This document shows, in pieces, positions 33,287-42,452 of a DNA stretch of 51,774 nucleotides; position 1 is the first letter of the stretch; the number at the start of each line of letters is the position of its first letter. This stretch comes from Saprospiraceae bacterium. GTDB taxonomy: Bacteria; Bacteroidota; Bacteroidia; Chitinophagales; Saprospiraceae. The stretch covers positions 1 through 51,774 of the forward strand of contig JANQFJ010000041.1 of NCBI GenBank assembly GCA_028277915.1, in the 5' to 3' direction. The position numbers and the translations under genes were made by a program. The notes beneath the pieces are model-generated. The model saw only the letters and a program-made list of their open reading frames with translations, had not been told where the DNA came from and ran no database searches.

Positions 33287-35179
33287 TTAGTTTTTAATAT
33301 CTAATTTATTTTTTATCACACCTAATACTCTGCCTGGAGTCAATGGTTGACCTTCCACATTTGAATAGCAATCTACATCTACTAAAGTTCTCGCTCTTAA
33401 CAACCAGGATAATTGAGAAAACCTCCGGCTGGATTCCGTAAATTGTGGATTGTCTTTATTATCACTATAGTTGATTTCAACAGTCATCACATTTTTGAAG
33501 TTCTGGAAAATCTCTTTCAAACCAGGTTGAAAAGGACTCATGAAACGAAGATGGATAGACGAGACTTTTATTCCTTCCTTTTGTGCCATTTCTACCGCTT
33601 CATTGATTGCCCCTAAGGTGGACCCCCATCCTACAATTAACAAGTCTCCTTGTTTTACTCCATTAACTGTCGGTGGGTTTAAAGTTTTTTGAAATGCAGC
33701 GAATTTCCGGCTTCGCATTTCTGATGCCTCTTGATTTTCATCAGGAACATATGAAACGCTACTATTTCTATCATGTGCCAAACCTGTTACGGTATGCTGC
33801 CCTCCTGGTTGTCCTGGAATAGGCCGCTTACTTAAACCAGTCTCACTGTCCCATTGATACGGTTTAACATCTGCTTTCCACGGGCTTTGATCTATCGGTG
33901 GAGCAAACCAGTCCTTTTTAATTTTAGGTCTTGGGAAAGGAGTTTGGCCTGTCGCTAAATTTGCATCACTCAAAATATAGACCGGTGTTCTGAAAGATTC
34001 GGCCAACTTACGTGCTAAAATCACGAAATGGAAACATTCTTCAATTGTTGAGGCTGCCAACACAATTTTAGGCGAAGCTCCAGGCTGACCATAAAGCACT
34101 GCCAGCAAATCACTTTGTTCAACTTTGGTTGGCAAGCCAGTGGAAGGGCCTCCTCGTTGTACATCTATTACTACCAACGGAATTTCTGCCATCGTTGCAA
34201 GGCCTAAAAATTCTGTTTTTAAAGCCATTCCGGGACCTGATGTAATGGTCACTGCTGTTTTACCGGCATAAGATGCGCCAACAGCAAAACCGATTGCTGC
34301 AATTTCATCCTCTGCCTGATGAACCAATCCCCCAGATCTCGTAAGCACATCCGCCAACAAATGAGAGGCTGAAGTAGCTGGGGTTATTGGATACATAGAA
34401 CATACCTCCATGCCTGAGGCCAATACACCCAAAGCTAGTGCTTCATTGCCACTCATCACCACATATTCTTCATCCGACTCCATCGCCGGAACATCATATT
34501 GAAAATCCAAATTTTCTTGTGCCCATTTATAACCGGCATGAAACAATTCAATATTGGAATTAATGACGGCATCAGATTTTTTCCGGAATATATTTCTGAT
34601 TTGGGCTTCTCCTTTTTCTATACTTCTATTATAAATATCACATAACATTCCCAGCACCCACATGTTTTTCCCTCTTCTTGCATTCTTTACAATTTTCAAA
34701 CATTCAACTTCCATCGGTATTTCAACCACATTATATCCCCTGCTTTTGAAATCAGCTAATGCCTCGGCATATTTGTTACGAATATCTTCAGAAGCATCTG
34801 TTGCCCATTTATTTTCAAGCAACATAGTTGTTCCTTCACTATAGGCTTTTTGATCAATTCTACCGTAGGGCACCTGCTCGTTTAGTGCAACGACCAAATC
34901 AGCTTCATTTCCAGAATTTGTAATTTTTTTAGAACCAATTCTAATTCGGATCCCGGAAGCTCCGGCCCGGCTCCGTACAGGTGGTTGGATTTCTGCTGGA
35001 ATAATTTCTACTGTCCAAACTCCATTACCCATTTTTGCTGAAATTGCAGCGAAACTTTGACCGCATTTTTGTGCTCCTTCTCCGGAATCACTTACAATCT
35101 CAACGATATGTTCATCGATTTTCATTGCTTTCGGAGTATTCTTAGCTCGCATTTCTTTTGTTTCGATTGAATCACTCAT
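33287..35179 (-). CDS. korA: 2-oxoacid:ferredoxin oxidoreductase alpha subunit (KorA, copy 1)
   Basis: 630 residues. Fused gamma domain (about 27-200) and alpha domain. The alpha part has MYPITPATSASHLL (about 260), HQAEDEIAAIGFAVGASYAGK, TSGPGMALKTEFLGLA and RGGPSTGLPTK. It ends with the C-terminal transketolase-like region (GDLLIVGWGSTLGAINEA). It binds the 2-oxoacid and CoA and works with the KorB encoded 5 bp downstream. It is the first gene after a 460-bp spacer with a large palindrome, so it likely starts the Kor-Rnf transcript. Confidence 0.92.
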   Translation of the reverse strand: MSDSIETKEMRAKNTPKAMKIDEHIVEIVSDSGEGAQKCGQSFAAISAKMGNGVWTVEIIPAEIQPPVRSRAGASGIRIRIGSKKITNSGNEADLVVALNEQVPYGRIDQKAYSEGTTMLLENKWATDASEDIRNKYAEALADFKSRGYNVVEIPMEVECLKIVKNARRGKNMWVLGMLCDIYNRSIEKGEAQIRNIFRKKSDAVINSNIELFHAGYKWAQENLDFQYDVPAMESDEEYVVMSGNEALALGVLASGMEVCSMYPITPATSASHLLADVLTRSGGLVHQAEDEIAAIGFAVGASYAGKTAVTITSGPGMALKTEFLGLATMAEIPLVVIDVQRGGPSTGLPTKVEQSDLLAVLYGQPGASPKIVLAASTIEECFHFVILARKLAESFRTPVYILSDANLATGQTPFPRPKIKKDWFAPPIDQSPWKADVKPYQWDSETGLSKRPIPGQPGGQHTVTGLAHDRNSSVSYVPDENQEASEMRSRKFAAFQKTLNPPTVNGVKQGDLLIVGWGSTLGAINEAVEMAQKEGIKVSSIHLRFMSPFQPGLKEIFQNFKNVMTVEINYSDNKDNPQFTESSRRFSQLSWLLRARTLVDVDCYSNVEGQPLTPGRVLGVIKNKLDIKN

Positions 35180-35639
35180 AACATTCTGTAAAATAAATTC
35201 AATTAAATAATTTCATATAAGCTGCTTGTGGCATTATCACCCATAAATTTATTTAGTCGATTCATTTAATTTTTCGAAATCTGATAGGTTTCGTACCATC
35301 AAATTAAATAATCTTAACGGTTTTTATTAGAAAATTCTCCCCAGGTAATATTTTTCAAGCAGATAGCATACATCTAATTTACAATAATCTGAATTTTGAA
35401 TGTCAAAAAAGGTGAGGAAAGTCATCAATTAAACTAACAAAAGTCAGTAAATCGGAACAATATTTATTTAGTACTAAATAAATATATAATTTTTTATCCA
35501 ATGATTTTTAATTTAAGAACCAAAGTTGACAGGAAAGGTCAAAGATTGGGCTGCCTTGCCTTATCTCTCATCTGTTAATATATGTTGAAAATCAAGCTTT
35601 ATATGCCTCTAACAGCTAACATATGCCAACAATTTTTAA
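35180..35639. other. 460-bp spacer upstream of korAB-rnf operon
   Basis: AT-rich region separating the two kor units. It holds a 26-bp perfect palindrome (35460-35485) and a small TTGAC/GTCAA hairpin near 35528-35544. Several short frames with ATG exist on the minus strand (for example near 35279) but none resembles a protein. It presumably contains the promoter for the downstream operon; I found no exact TAnnTTTG on the minus strand. Confidence 0.6.
35460..35485. promoter_or_regulatory. 26-bp perfect palindrome, candidate operator
   Basis: The two 13-bp halves (ATATTTATTTAGT and its exact reverse complement) meet at 35472/35473. It lies 281 bp upstream of the korA copy 1 start, in the only long spacer of the redox block. 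A dimeric regulator site is the simplest reading; the AT-only outer arms also allow cruciform extrusion. Confidence 0.6.
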
Positions 35640-36692
35640 CTACCTATACTCCTCATTAATCCTTTTCAAAACCTGAGACCCCGGACAAAGCTCCTCCTCC
35701 CTTAAGCTATTCAAAGGCTTTTTCACGGTTCTCTGGAGTTCGTGTAGATCCTTACTGTTTGTATCGATATAAAGTAATCCGGTGAGCACTTCACCTTTTG
35801 CCTTAGCTTCCTGGAGGCGATTGATAGCCGATTTGCGGTCCTGAGGATACCAATGAGGAGAAAGCTTACTGAGATGGATGACTGAGCCATCATGTAAAGT
35901 GACATAAGCAGATTGTCCTTCTATATATGAAACAGTGATTTCATCTTTATGAGGCACAAAATCAATGGTGGAAGTCGCTTCCATATGTTCCCTGACAAAA
36001 TCATATGATTTTGTAGAGCCTTTATTATTATTGAATGTGACACATGGAGAGATTACATCAATGAATGCAAAGCCTGGGTGGGACATTGCTGCTTTGATCA
36101 TTGGGACTAATTGTTCTTTATCACCTGAAAAACTGCGACCTACAAAAGTAGCTTCCAATTCCATCGCCATGCCTACCAAATCGATCGCCGGGAAAACATT
36201 TTTTTCACCAGCTTTATTTACTGAGCCAAAATCCGCGGTGGCAGAGTCCTGTCCTTTGGTCAATCCATAGCAGCCATTGTTCATCACGATATATACCATA
36301 TTCATGTTCTTTCGAATGGAGTGTACAAACTGGCCCATGCCGATAGAAGCAGTATCTCCATCCCCCGAAACTCCAAGGTAAATCAGGTCACGATTAGCCA
36401 TGTAAGCACCCGTAGCTATAGATGGCATCCTTCCATGAACGGAGTTAAAGCCGTGAGAATTATCTAAAAAATAAGTGGGTGTTTTTGAAGAACAACCAAT
36501 ACCGGAAAGTTTTGCTAATTGGTGAGGCAGGATCGACATTTCAAAACAAGCCTGTACAATTGCTCCGCTTATAGAATCATGCCCGCAACCTGCGCATAAG
36601 GTAGATATTTTTCCTTCATAATCAGCCTTTGCAAAGCCGACTTTGTTTTTAGGTAGCCCTGGATGTCTAAAATTTGGTCTTACATAGGTCAT
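35640..36692 (-). CDS. 2-oxoacid:ferredoxin oxidoreductase beta subunit (KorB, copy 2)
   Basis: 350 residues. CAGCGHDSISGA, GIGCSSKTPTYF, GRMPSIATGAYMAN, and the GDGDTASIGMGQFVHSIRKN...MNNGCYGLTKGQ cofactor motif. It differs clearly from copy 1 in sequence and has a longer C-terminal part (WYPQDRKSAINRLQEAKAKGE). Its ATG overlaps the stop of its alpha subunit by 4 bp. Substrate unknown; 2-oxoglutarate, pyruvate or branched-chain 2-oxoacids are all possible. Confidence 0.92.
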   Translation of the reverse strand: MTYVRPNFRHPGLPKNKVGFAKADYEGKISTLCAGCGHDSISGAIVQACFEMSILPHQLAKLSGIGCSSKTPTYFLDNSHGFNSVHGRMPSIATGAYMANRDLIYLGVSGDGDTASIGMGQFVHSIRKNMNMVYIVMNNGCYGLTKGQDSATADFGSVNKAGEKNVFPAIDLVGMAMELEATFVGRSFSGDKEQLVPMIKAAMSHPGFAFIDVISPCVTFNNNKGSTKSYDFVREHMEATSTIDFVPHKDEITVSYIEGQSAYVTLHDGSVIHLSKLSPHWYPQDRKSAINRLQEAKAKGEVLTGLLYIDTNSKDLHELQRTVKKPLNSLREEELCPGSQVLKRINEEYR

Positions 36693-38524
36693 GATGCAGT
36701 CTGTGTTTTTTCTTGAGGAGATGAAGGATATTTTTCAATAATTTGATTTTTGATTGTATCAGCAGTGATTGGTTTGCCATCATAATTCAATACTTTGATC
36801 AGTTTTTTCGGATTCACTTCCAGTTCGTTGATCAGTAGGGAACGAAATTGTGCATCACGGTTTTGTTCGATAACAAATATTTTTTCATGATTTTCAATAA
36901 ATTCTTCTACCATTTTATTAAAAGGGAAAGCCAAAATACGCATACCATCCAAAATAATTCCTTCAGCTTCCAACATATCTATAGCTTCTAACGCTGCATA
37001 CCTTGTAGTTCCAAAAAAGATAATCCCGCACTGACTAGGTATATCGTGTATTCGAAAAACAGGCACTGGAACATAATCTTTTGCAGTTTCCCATTTTTTT
37101 AAAATGCGATCAACTATCCTGACATAAACTGAACCGTCTTCCGTGTACTGTGCATATTCATCCCGTGAAGTTCCTCGGGTAAAAAATGAGCCTTTTGTTG
37201 GATGCGTACCAGGGATCGTTCTATAGCAAACACCATCGTCATCAACATCCAAATACCGACCGTAAACTTCCATGTTTTCAAGGTCTTCAGCATTTAACAC
37301 TTTACCCAAATCATACTTTTTAGAATCGTCCCATTCCAGTGGAGGAGACATATGATTGTTCATTCCTAAATCCAAATCAGACATCACAATGATGGGAGTC
37401 TGCAAGCGATCTGCCAGATCAAATGCTGCAACGGTATGCTCGAAACATTCAGCTGGAGTACTTGGGAACAATAGCACATGTTTGGTATCCCCATGAGAGG
37501 CATAAGCGGAGGATAATATGTCAGGTTGCTGGGTCCTGGTAGGCATACCAGTAGAAGGGCCACCACGCTGAACATTGATGAGGACAACAGGAATTTCAGC
37601 AAAATAAGCCAGACCAATAAATTCACTCATCAACGAGACACCAGGCCCGCTGGTAGCGGTAAAAGCTCTGGCCCCATTCCAGGTAGCTCCGATGACCATT
37701 CCCATCGCCGCCAGTTCGTCTTCAGCCTGAATAATGGCATATTTCTTTTGACCGGTTTCCTGATCGATTCGCAATTTTTTAGCATATTTTTCAAATGCTT
37801 TAACTACAGAAGTGGAAGGCGTAATTGGGTACCAGGCTGCTACAGTCGCACCGGCATATATAGCGCCTAAGCCAGAAGCTGTATTTCCATCAATCAATAT
37901 ATGATCGCCAACATTATTCCTTCTCTCCAATCGAACACCAAGCGGACATTCATAATTTTCTTTAGCATGGTCAATCCCTAATTGAAGTGCTTGATAATTA
38001 GGTGAAATTAGTTTTGGTTTTTTTTCAAATTGCTCGGAGATAATAACTTTTATAATATTGACATCCATATCCAGTAATGTAGCCAAAGCACCGACGTAAA
38101 CCATATTTTTAAACAACTGCTGTTTTCGCGGATCAGCATAATGATCCATGCACAATTGCATCATTGGTATTCCAATGAAATGAACATCATCGCGTAGATA
38201 CTCTTTGTGCAATTTTCGAGTATTGTCATATACAAAATACCCTCCAGGCTTGACAGATGCGATGTCATTGGCCATGCTTTCGGGATTGACACAGACCATA
38301 AGATCAACTCCGGCACGTCGTCCCAGGTATCCTTTTTCATTGATTCGTACCTCAAACCAGGTAGGCAACCCCTGAATATTTGAAGGAAATATGTTCTTCG
38401 GAGAAATAGGTATCCCCATTCTAAAAACTGCCTTGGCAAACATATTATTTGCACTGGCTGATCCTGTTCCGTTTACATTTGCAAAGCGAACTACAAAGTC
38501 ATTTACTGCACTTACTTTTAGCAT
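36689..38524 (-). CDS. 2-oxoacid:ferredoxin oxidoreductase alpha subunit (KorA, copy 2)
   Basis: 611 residues from ATG 38524 (MLKVSAVNDFVVRFANVNG); a longer frame would reach about 90 bp further into the upstream gene. Gamma domain first (GTGSASANNMFAKAVFRMG), then alpha with WYPITPSTSVVKAF, IIQAEDELAAMGMVIGATWNGA, TSGPGVSLMSEFIGLA and RGGPSTGMPTRTQQ. The start overlaps the GltD-like gene's stop by 7 bp and the end overlaps korB copy 2 by 4 bp, so the three genes form one coupled unit. Confidence 0.92.
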   Translation of the reverse strand: MLKVSAVNDFVVRFANVNGTGSASANNMFAKAVFRMGIPISPKNIFPSNIQGLPTWFEVRINEKGYLGRRAGVDLMVCVNPESMANDIASVKPGGYFVYDNTRKLHKEYLRDDVHFIGIPMMQLCMDHYADPRKQQLFKNMVYVGALATLLDMDVNIIKVIISEQFEKKPKLISPNYQALQLGIDHAKENYECPLGVRLERRNNVGDHILIDGNTASGLGAIYAGATVAAWYPITPSTSVVKAFEKYAKKLRIDQETGQKKYAIIQAEDELAAMGMVIGATWNGARAFTATSGPGVSLMSEFIGLAYFAEIPVVLINVQRGGPSTGMPTRTQQPDILSSAYASHGDTKHVLLFPSTPAECFEHTVAAFDLADRLQTPIIVMSDLDLGMNNHMSPPLEWDDSKKYDLGKVLNAEDLENMEVYGRYLDVDDDGVCYRTIPGTHPTKGSFFTRGTSRDEYAQYTEDGSVYVRIVDRILKKWETAKDYVPVPVFRIHDIPSQCGIIFFGTTRYAALEAIDMLEAEGIILDGMRILAFPFNKMVEEFIENHEKIFVIEQNRDAQFRSLLINELEVNPKKLIKVLNYDGKPITADTIKNQIIEKYPSSPQEKTQTAS

Positions 38525-40293
38525 TGTTCTGCTTTTGTTACATTGTATAAATATTTTTGCATATCCCAGGCGGCTGTGGGGCATCTTTCGGCACATAAAC
38601 CACAATGCAAACATACATCCTCATCTTTAACCATCACCCTGGTGGTTGGTAAAAGATCCGAGACATAAAGATCTTGTGTCAGATTTTCAGCAGGTGCATT
38701 CAGTCGCACCCTAATTTCTTCTTCTTCTCCATTATTTGTGAATGTGATGCAAGAAGTGGGGCAAATATCCACACAAGCATCGCATTCGATGCACCTGCTA
38801 GTATTGAAAACAGTTTGTACATCACAATTCAAACAACGCTGTGCTTCTTTAAAACCCAAATCCTCATCAAATCCCAGTTCCACTTCCACCAGTCGGTCTT
38901 TAAGCGCAACAGCATTGGATTCATGAGGTACTTTATATCGCATATCATCCACCACAGGGCTGTCATAAATCCATTCATGGATGCCCATTTTCTGGCTAAC
39001 TAAGTTAGTCATCGGTAAAGGCCGGTCACTAACATTCCGGCCCTGACAAAATTTATGAATAGAAATAGCTGCCTGATGCCCATGAGCAACTGCAGTAATA
39101 ATATTTTCAGGCCCAAAAGCCGCATCTCCTCCAAAAAATACTTTGGGAATTGTAGATTGGAAAGTTTCTTTATTTAAAACCGGTAGGTCCCATTTTCCGA
39201 GTTCAAGGCCAATATCCCTTTCTATCCAGGGAAAAGCATTGTCTTGCCCAATGGCGATCATCACGTCATCACATTCGATGAAAACATCTGGTTCATCGGT
39301 GGGTATTAAAGTTCGCTTGCCGTTTTCATCATATTCCGCTCTGACCTTTCCAAATAAAACACCTTTCAGCTTTCCATTCTCAACCACAAACTCTTTTGGA
39401 GGCATGTTATTAAAAATAGGAATATCCTCTCGTTGGGCATCTTCAATTTCCCATGGAGAAGCTTTCATGTCCTTGAAAGGACTGCGAACCACCACTGTGA
39501 CCTCTTTTCCTCCAAGTCGACGGGAAGTACGGCAACAATCCATTGCAGTATTTCCACCACCAAGGACGATTACCTTCTTTCCTACTTTTTTGATATGTTC
39601 AAAAGCTACTCCTGCTAAAAAATCAATTCCAATGTGAATATTTTCATCACCTTCTTCTCGCCCCGGAATACTTAGGTCACGCCCTTTGGGAGCTCCCGTC
39701 CCCACAAAAATGGCATCATAATCTTTTTCCAGGATTTCTTTCATACTTTTAACATAGGTGTTAAAGTGGGTGTGAATGCCCATATCAAGGATATAGTCCA
39801 CTTCTTCGTCCAAAACTGTTTCAGGCAATCGAAAAGCAGGAATTTGTGTTCGCATCATACCGCCACCTTTTTTCCATTCATCATACAAATGGATTTCATA
39901 ACCCAAAGGAGCCAAATCGCGAGCCACAGTCAAAGAAGCCGGGCCGCCGCCAATCAATGCAATTTTTTTTCCGTTTTTTTCTTTTGGAATCTTTGGCATC
40001 AAATGTTTAACCTCCCCCTTGTTATCAGCAGCAACCCGTTTAAGTCGGCAAATAGCAACTGGTTCTTCCTCCACTCGGCCGCGCCGGCAGGCTGGTTCAC
40101 ATGGCCGGTCACAAGTACGGCCTAGTATTCCTGGAAATACATTAGATTCCCAATTAATCATAAAAGCTTCGGTATATTTTTCGGCGGCGATAAGTCGGAT
40201 ATATTCCGGAACAGGTGTATGGGCAGGGCAAGCATACTGACAGTCCACGACTTTGTGGAAATATTCTGGATCTTTTATATTGGTTGCCTTCAA
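38518..40293 (-). CDS. GltD-like NAD(P) oxidoreductase with two C-terminal [4Fe-4S] sites
   Basis: 591 residues. N-terminal helical [4Fe-4S] domain (CQYACPAHTPVPEYI; CDRPCEPACRRG), FAD site (IALIGGGPASLTVARDLAPLGY), NAD(P) site (VIVLGGGNTAMDCCRTSRRLG) and two ferredoxin motifs at the end (CIECDACVDICPTSC; CLHCGLCAERCPTAAW). The start is TTG 40293: an in-frame TAA lies 15 bp upstream with no ATG between, and the next Met (47) would delete the first cluster domain. Its ferredoxin tail and coupling to KorAB suggest electron exchange between NAD(P)H and the ferredoxin of the KorAB reaction, not glutamate synthesis; no gltB is present. Confidence 0.88.
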   Translation of the reverse strand: MKATNIKDPEYFHKVVDCQYACPAHTPVPEYIRLIAAEKYTEAFMINWESNVFPGILGRTCDRPCEPACRRGRVEEEPVAICRLKRVAADNKGEVKHLMPKIPKEKNGKKIALIGGGPASLTVARDLAPLGYEIHLYDEWKKGGGMMRTQIPAFRLPETVLDEEVDYILDMGIHTHFNTYVKSMKEILEKDYDAIFVGTGAPKGRDLSIPGREEGDENIHIGIDFLAGVAFEHIKKVGKKVIVLGGGNTAMDCCRTSRRLGGKEVTVVVRSPFKDMKASPWEIEDAQREDIPIFNNMPPKEFVVENGKLKGVLFGKVRAEYDENGKRTLIPTDEPDVFIECDDVMIAIGQDNAFPWIERDIGLELGKWDLPVLNKETFQSTIPKVFFGGDAAFGPENIITAVAHGHQAAISIHKFCQGRNVSDRPLPMTNLVSQKMGIHEWIYDSPVVDDMRYKVPHESNAVALKDRLVEVELGFDEDLGFKEAQRCLNCDVQTVFNTSRCIECDACVDICPTSCITFTNNGEEEEIRVRLNAPAENLTQDLYVSDLLPTTRVMVKDEDVCLHCGLCAERCPTAAWDMQKYLYNVTKAEQC

Positions 40294-40460
40294 TTTTAAA
40301 TTTCGTTATTGAGTATTAAGTATTTTGCAATTTAACGCAGAATTTTAAAAATCCAAAATGATAGTTCATTTTTTAATATATCTCACAAATATGATTTTGC
40401 CAACTTGTACATTTCTGGTTAATAGCGAAAAAATATACGTTCAATAAAAATCAATTTTAC

Positions 40461-40494
40461 AAAAAAAGCTGCCTCGTTTTCAATCCAGACAGCT
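40461..40494 (-). terminator. Intrinsic terminator of the fasciclin lipoprotein gene
   Basis: On the minus strand, AGCTGTCT (40494-40487) pairs with AGGCAGCT (40474-40467) with one wobble, followed by a T7 run (40467-40461). It lies 34 bp after the stop codon. Confidence 0.75.
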
Positions 40495-40527
40495 CAGAAT
40501 TTGTATTTATTCAAAAGGTAATTTCAA

Positions 40528-41469
40528 CTACAAATTAGCTGGAATTATAACTTTGTCAATTACATGGATCACTCCATTTGTAGCCTGTACATCCGTCAAA
40601 ACTACTGTAGAAGTATTACCACTAGCGTCAGTAATTAAAACATTGTTTCCAATATTTATTGTGAATTTTTCTGAATTTACAGTTATTACTTCCATACCAT
40701 TCGTCAATATCGCCGAACGAACATTACCTTCAACAACGTGATAAGTAAGCACATTTGCCAATTGATCTTCATCTAAAGTTGCCACTACATCAGAAATCTC
40801 TTCAAAGGCAGAATTTAAAGGAGCAAAAATGGTGAAAGGTCCTTCACTCTGTAAAACAGATACTAAATCACCTGATGCTATCCCCAATGCACCAACTAAA
40901 GCTGAAAATTCACTATTTGCTGCTGCATGACCAACTACATCCAAGGGTGTAATAACAGCATCAACAACGTGTATTACACCATTTTTAGCTTCAATGTCAG
41001 CAGTAGTTACATTGATATTTCCATTAATCGAAACGCCTGTATTTGACTTTTCAATAAGCATGGACAATTGGTTTTCTTCAGGTCCAGTAGCGGCAGCGGT
41101 AGTTACATATGTCTGCCCATCAACGATATTTGAAGAAGGGACTTCAGCACCAAGTACATGGTACAACAATATTTCAGTCAAATCTTCATCAGTAATTGTG
41201 TTGAGATCCACTCCCAAAGCAGTGAATGCATCATTTGTTGGTGCGAAGACTGTAAATGGACCGTCTCCTTCCAAAACAGTAACCAGGTTCACTCTCTGCA
41301 AAGCACTGACAAGGGTGCTGAATTGATCATCTCCAGCAGCAATTTCAACAATAGTTTGAGGCTCTGGTTGAGGTGTTGGAACAGATGTATCATCATCGTT
41401 GCAAGAAATTAGAATCAGCGGTAAGCTTAAGAGTAATATCCAGCTAAGGTTCAAAATAGATTTTTTCAT
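40528..41469 (-). CDS. Surface lipoprotein with two fasciclin (FAS1) domains
   Basis: 313 residues. Lipoprotein signal ending at Cys23 (LILISC), an acidic start (NDDDTSVP) typical of surface-exported Bacteroidota lipoproteins, and two FAS1 domains (about 42-175 and 178-312). Each domain has the two conserved stretches: FTVFAPTNDAFTAL with NGVIHVVDAVITP, and FTIFAPLNSAFEEI with NGVIHVIDKVIIP. FAS1 domains mediate adhesion. The gene has its own terminator and stands apart from its neighbours. Confidence 0.92.
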   Translation of the reverse strand: MKKSILNLSWILLLSLPLILISCNDDDTSVPTPQPEPQTIVEIAAGDDQFSTLVSALQRVNLVTVLEGDGPFTVFAPTNDAFTALGVDLNTITDEDLTEILLYHVLGAEVPSSNIVDGQTYVTTAAATGPEENQLSMLIEKSNTGVSINGNINVTTADIEAKNGVIHVVDAVITPLDVVGHAAANSEFSALVGALGIASGDLVSVLQSEGPFTIFAPLNSAFEEISDVVATLDEDQLANVLTYHVVEGNVRSAILTNGMEVITVNSEKFTINIGNNVLITDASGNTSTVVLTDVQATNGVIHVIDKVIIPANL

Positions 41470-41528
41470 TGAGTAAAGAGTTTAATTTTTTTTAAAATCG
41501 AATTACTCAAAGGGAACATAGCTTTGGT

Positions 41529-41568
41529 ATTTTTGTTTAATTATTTTATGAAAATATTAAACAAAAAT
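41529..41568. promoter_or_regulatory. Long near-perfect inverted repeat upstream of the fasciclin gene
   Basis: Outer arms of 12 bp (41529-41540 and 41557-41568) pair perfectly. The inner part (TATTTT / AAAATA around ATG) also pairs, with one unpaired T at 41541. It lies 60-99 bp upstream of the start at 41469, so an operator is likely; a transcript hairpin is the alternative. Confidence 0.5.
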
Positions 41569-41660
41569 TATTTTTACTTCTAAATCTTCAAGAATTATAG
41601 AAGAGGAAGTTGCCAATATTTAGAGTGAAATTATAATTATTTCCGCTAAAATCAGTTTTC

Positions 41661-42350
41661 TCAATTCTTTAAGAAATTCACAATCCAGCTGGCGATAAGT
41701 TCTTTATCGGATTGTTTTTTAAGACTATCGATTGCTTTTTCTACTTTCTCACTGCCAATTTTATCAAGCCTGTCCTCCATCAGGGCTTTTTCGTAGTCAT
41801 TTGAAAATTCCGGATGAGCCTGGATGCCCAACATGTGATCCCCAACTTTAAACATACCAATCGAACAGTCATCAGCATATGCCAACAGTGTGCTATTCTC
41901 TGGCAAATGAACAACCTGGTCCTGGCACATCATCAATAATTCGATTTTTTGCTGAACAGGGTCCATCCAGGGTTCTTTCACAAGCATTTCAAAAGGATGA
42001 ATTCCAACATTCCACCCGTTACCATTTTTCAAAACCTTACCGCCTAAAGCTTCAGCAAGCATTTGATGACCAAAACAAACACCAACAAATTTTCGATGCT
42101 TTTTAAAGGCCTGAACGACAAAATCTTTTAACTCATTGACCCAAGCAATGTTTTCATAAACCGAATTTTTTGAACCGGTACAAATAAATCCTTCGCAATC
42201 ATGAACAGAATCAGGAAAATGACCCTTGCATACATCAAAAAAATGAAGTTCAAGTTGTGGTAACAATACTGAAAACATATCCCGATAAGTACCTGAAATG
42301 TGAAGGTATTTTTCCGAGACATGATCGCATTCTAATAGTCCGATTTTCAT
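41661..42350 (-). CDS. Class I glutamine amidotransferase-type hydrolase
   Basis: 229 residues. The triad is Cys92 (GVCFGHQMLAEALGG), His179 and Glu181 (IQAHPEFS). Stand-alone members include the gamma-glutamyl-gamma-aminobutyrate hydrolases and GMP synthase-like amidotransferases. Because it ends a row of permease, glutamylamide ligase, SDR and ALDH genes on the same strand, it may hydrolyse the final gamma-glutamyl amide, releasing glutamate. It is of the GMP synthase-like rather than PuuD-like (peptidase C26) type, so that role is inference. Confidence 0.85.
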   Translation of the reverse strand: MKIGLLECDHVSEKYLHISGTYRDMFSVLLPQLELHFFDVCKGHFPDSVHDCEGFICTGSKNSVYENIAWVNELKDFVVQAFKKHRKFVGVCFGHQMLAEALGGKVLKNGNGWNVGIHPFEMLVKEPWMDPVQQKIELLMMCQDQVVHLPENSTLLAYADDCSIGMFKVGDHMLGIQAHPEFSNDYEKALMEDRLDKIGSEKVEKAIDSLKKQSDKELIASWIVNFLKN

Positions 42351-42452
42351 TTATTTGAATTGGTTAAGAATTAAAAGATATTGGTTGTTATACCTTGTTC
42401 GCATATCTCTATCATGCGCCTCCCTCTCTTCTTTCCCCTCCTCCTTTTTCTT

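Noticed and set aside
35180-35639. Small proteins in the spacer upstream of korA copy 1
   Set aside because: Frames are 15-20 codons, without homologous look or coupling; not supportable.
36689-38614. Longer 641-codon start for KorA copy 2
   Set aside because: The extra residues come from antiphase reading of the upstream gene's ferredoxin region; MLKVSAVNDF at 38524 is the normal family start.
38518-40293. GltD-like gene as glutamate synthase small subunit
   Set aside because: No large subunit gene nearby, and the C-terminal double ferredoxin extension plus overlap with korA indicate a different partner.
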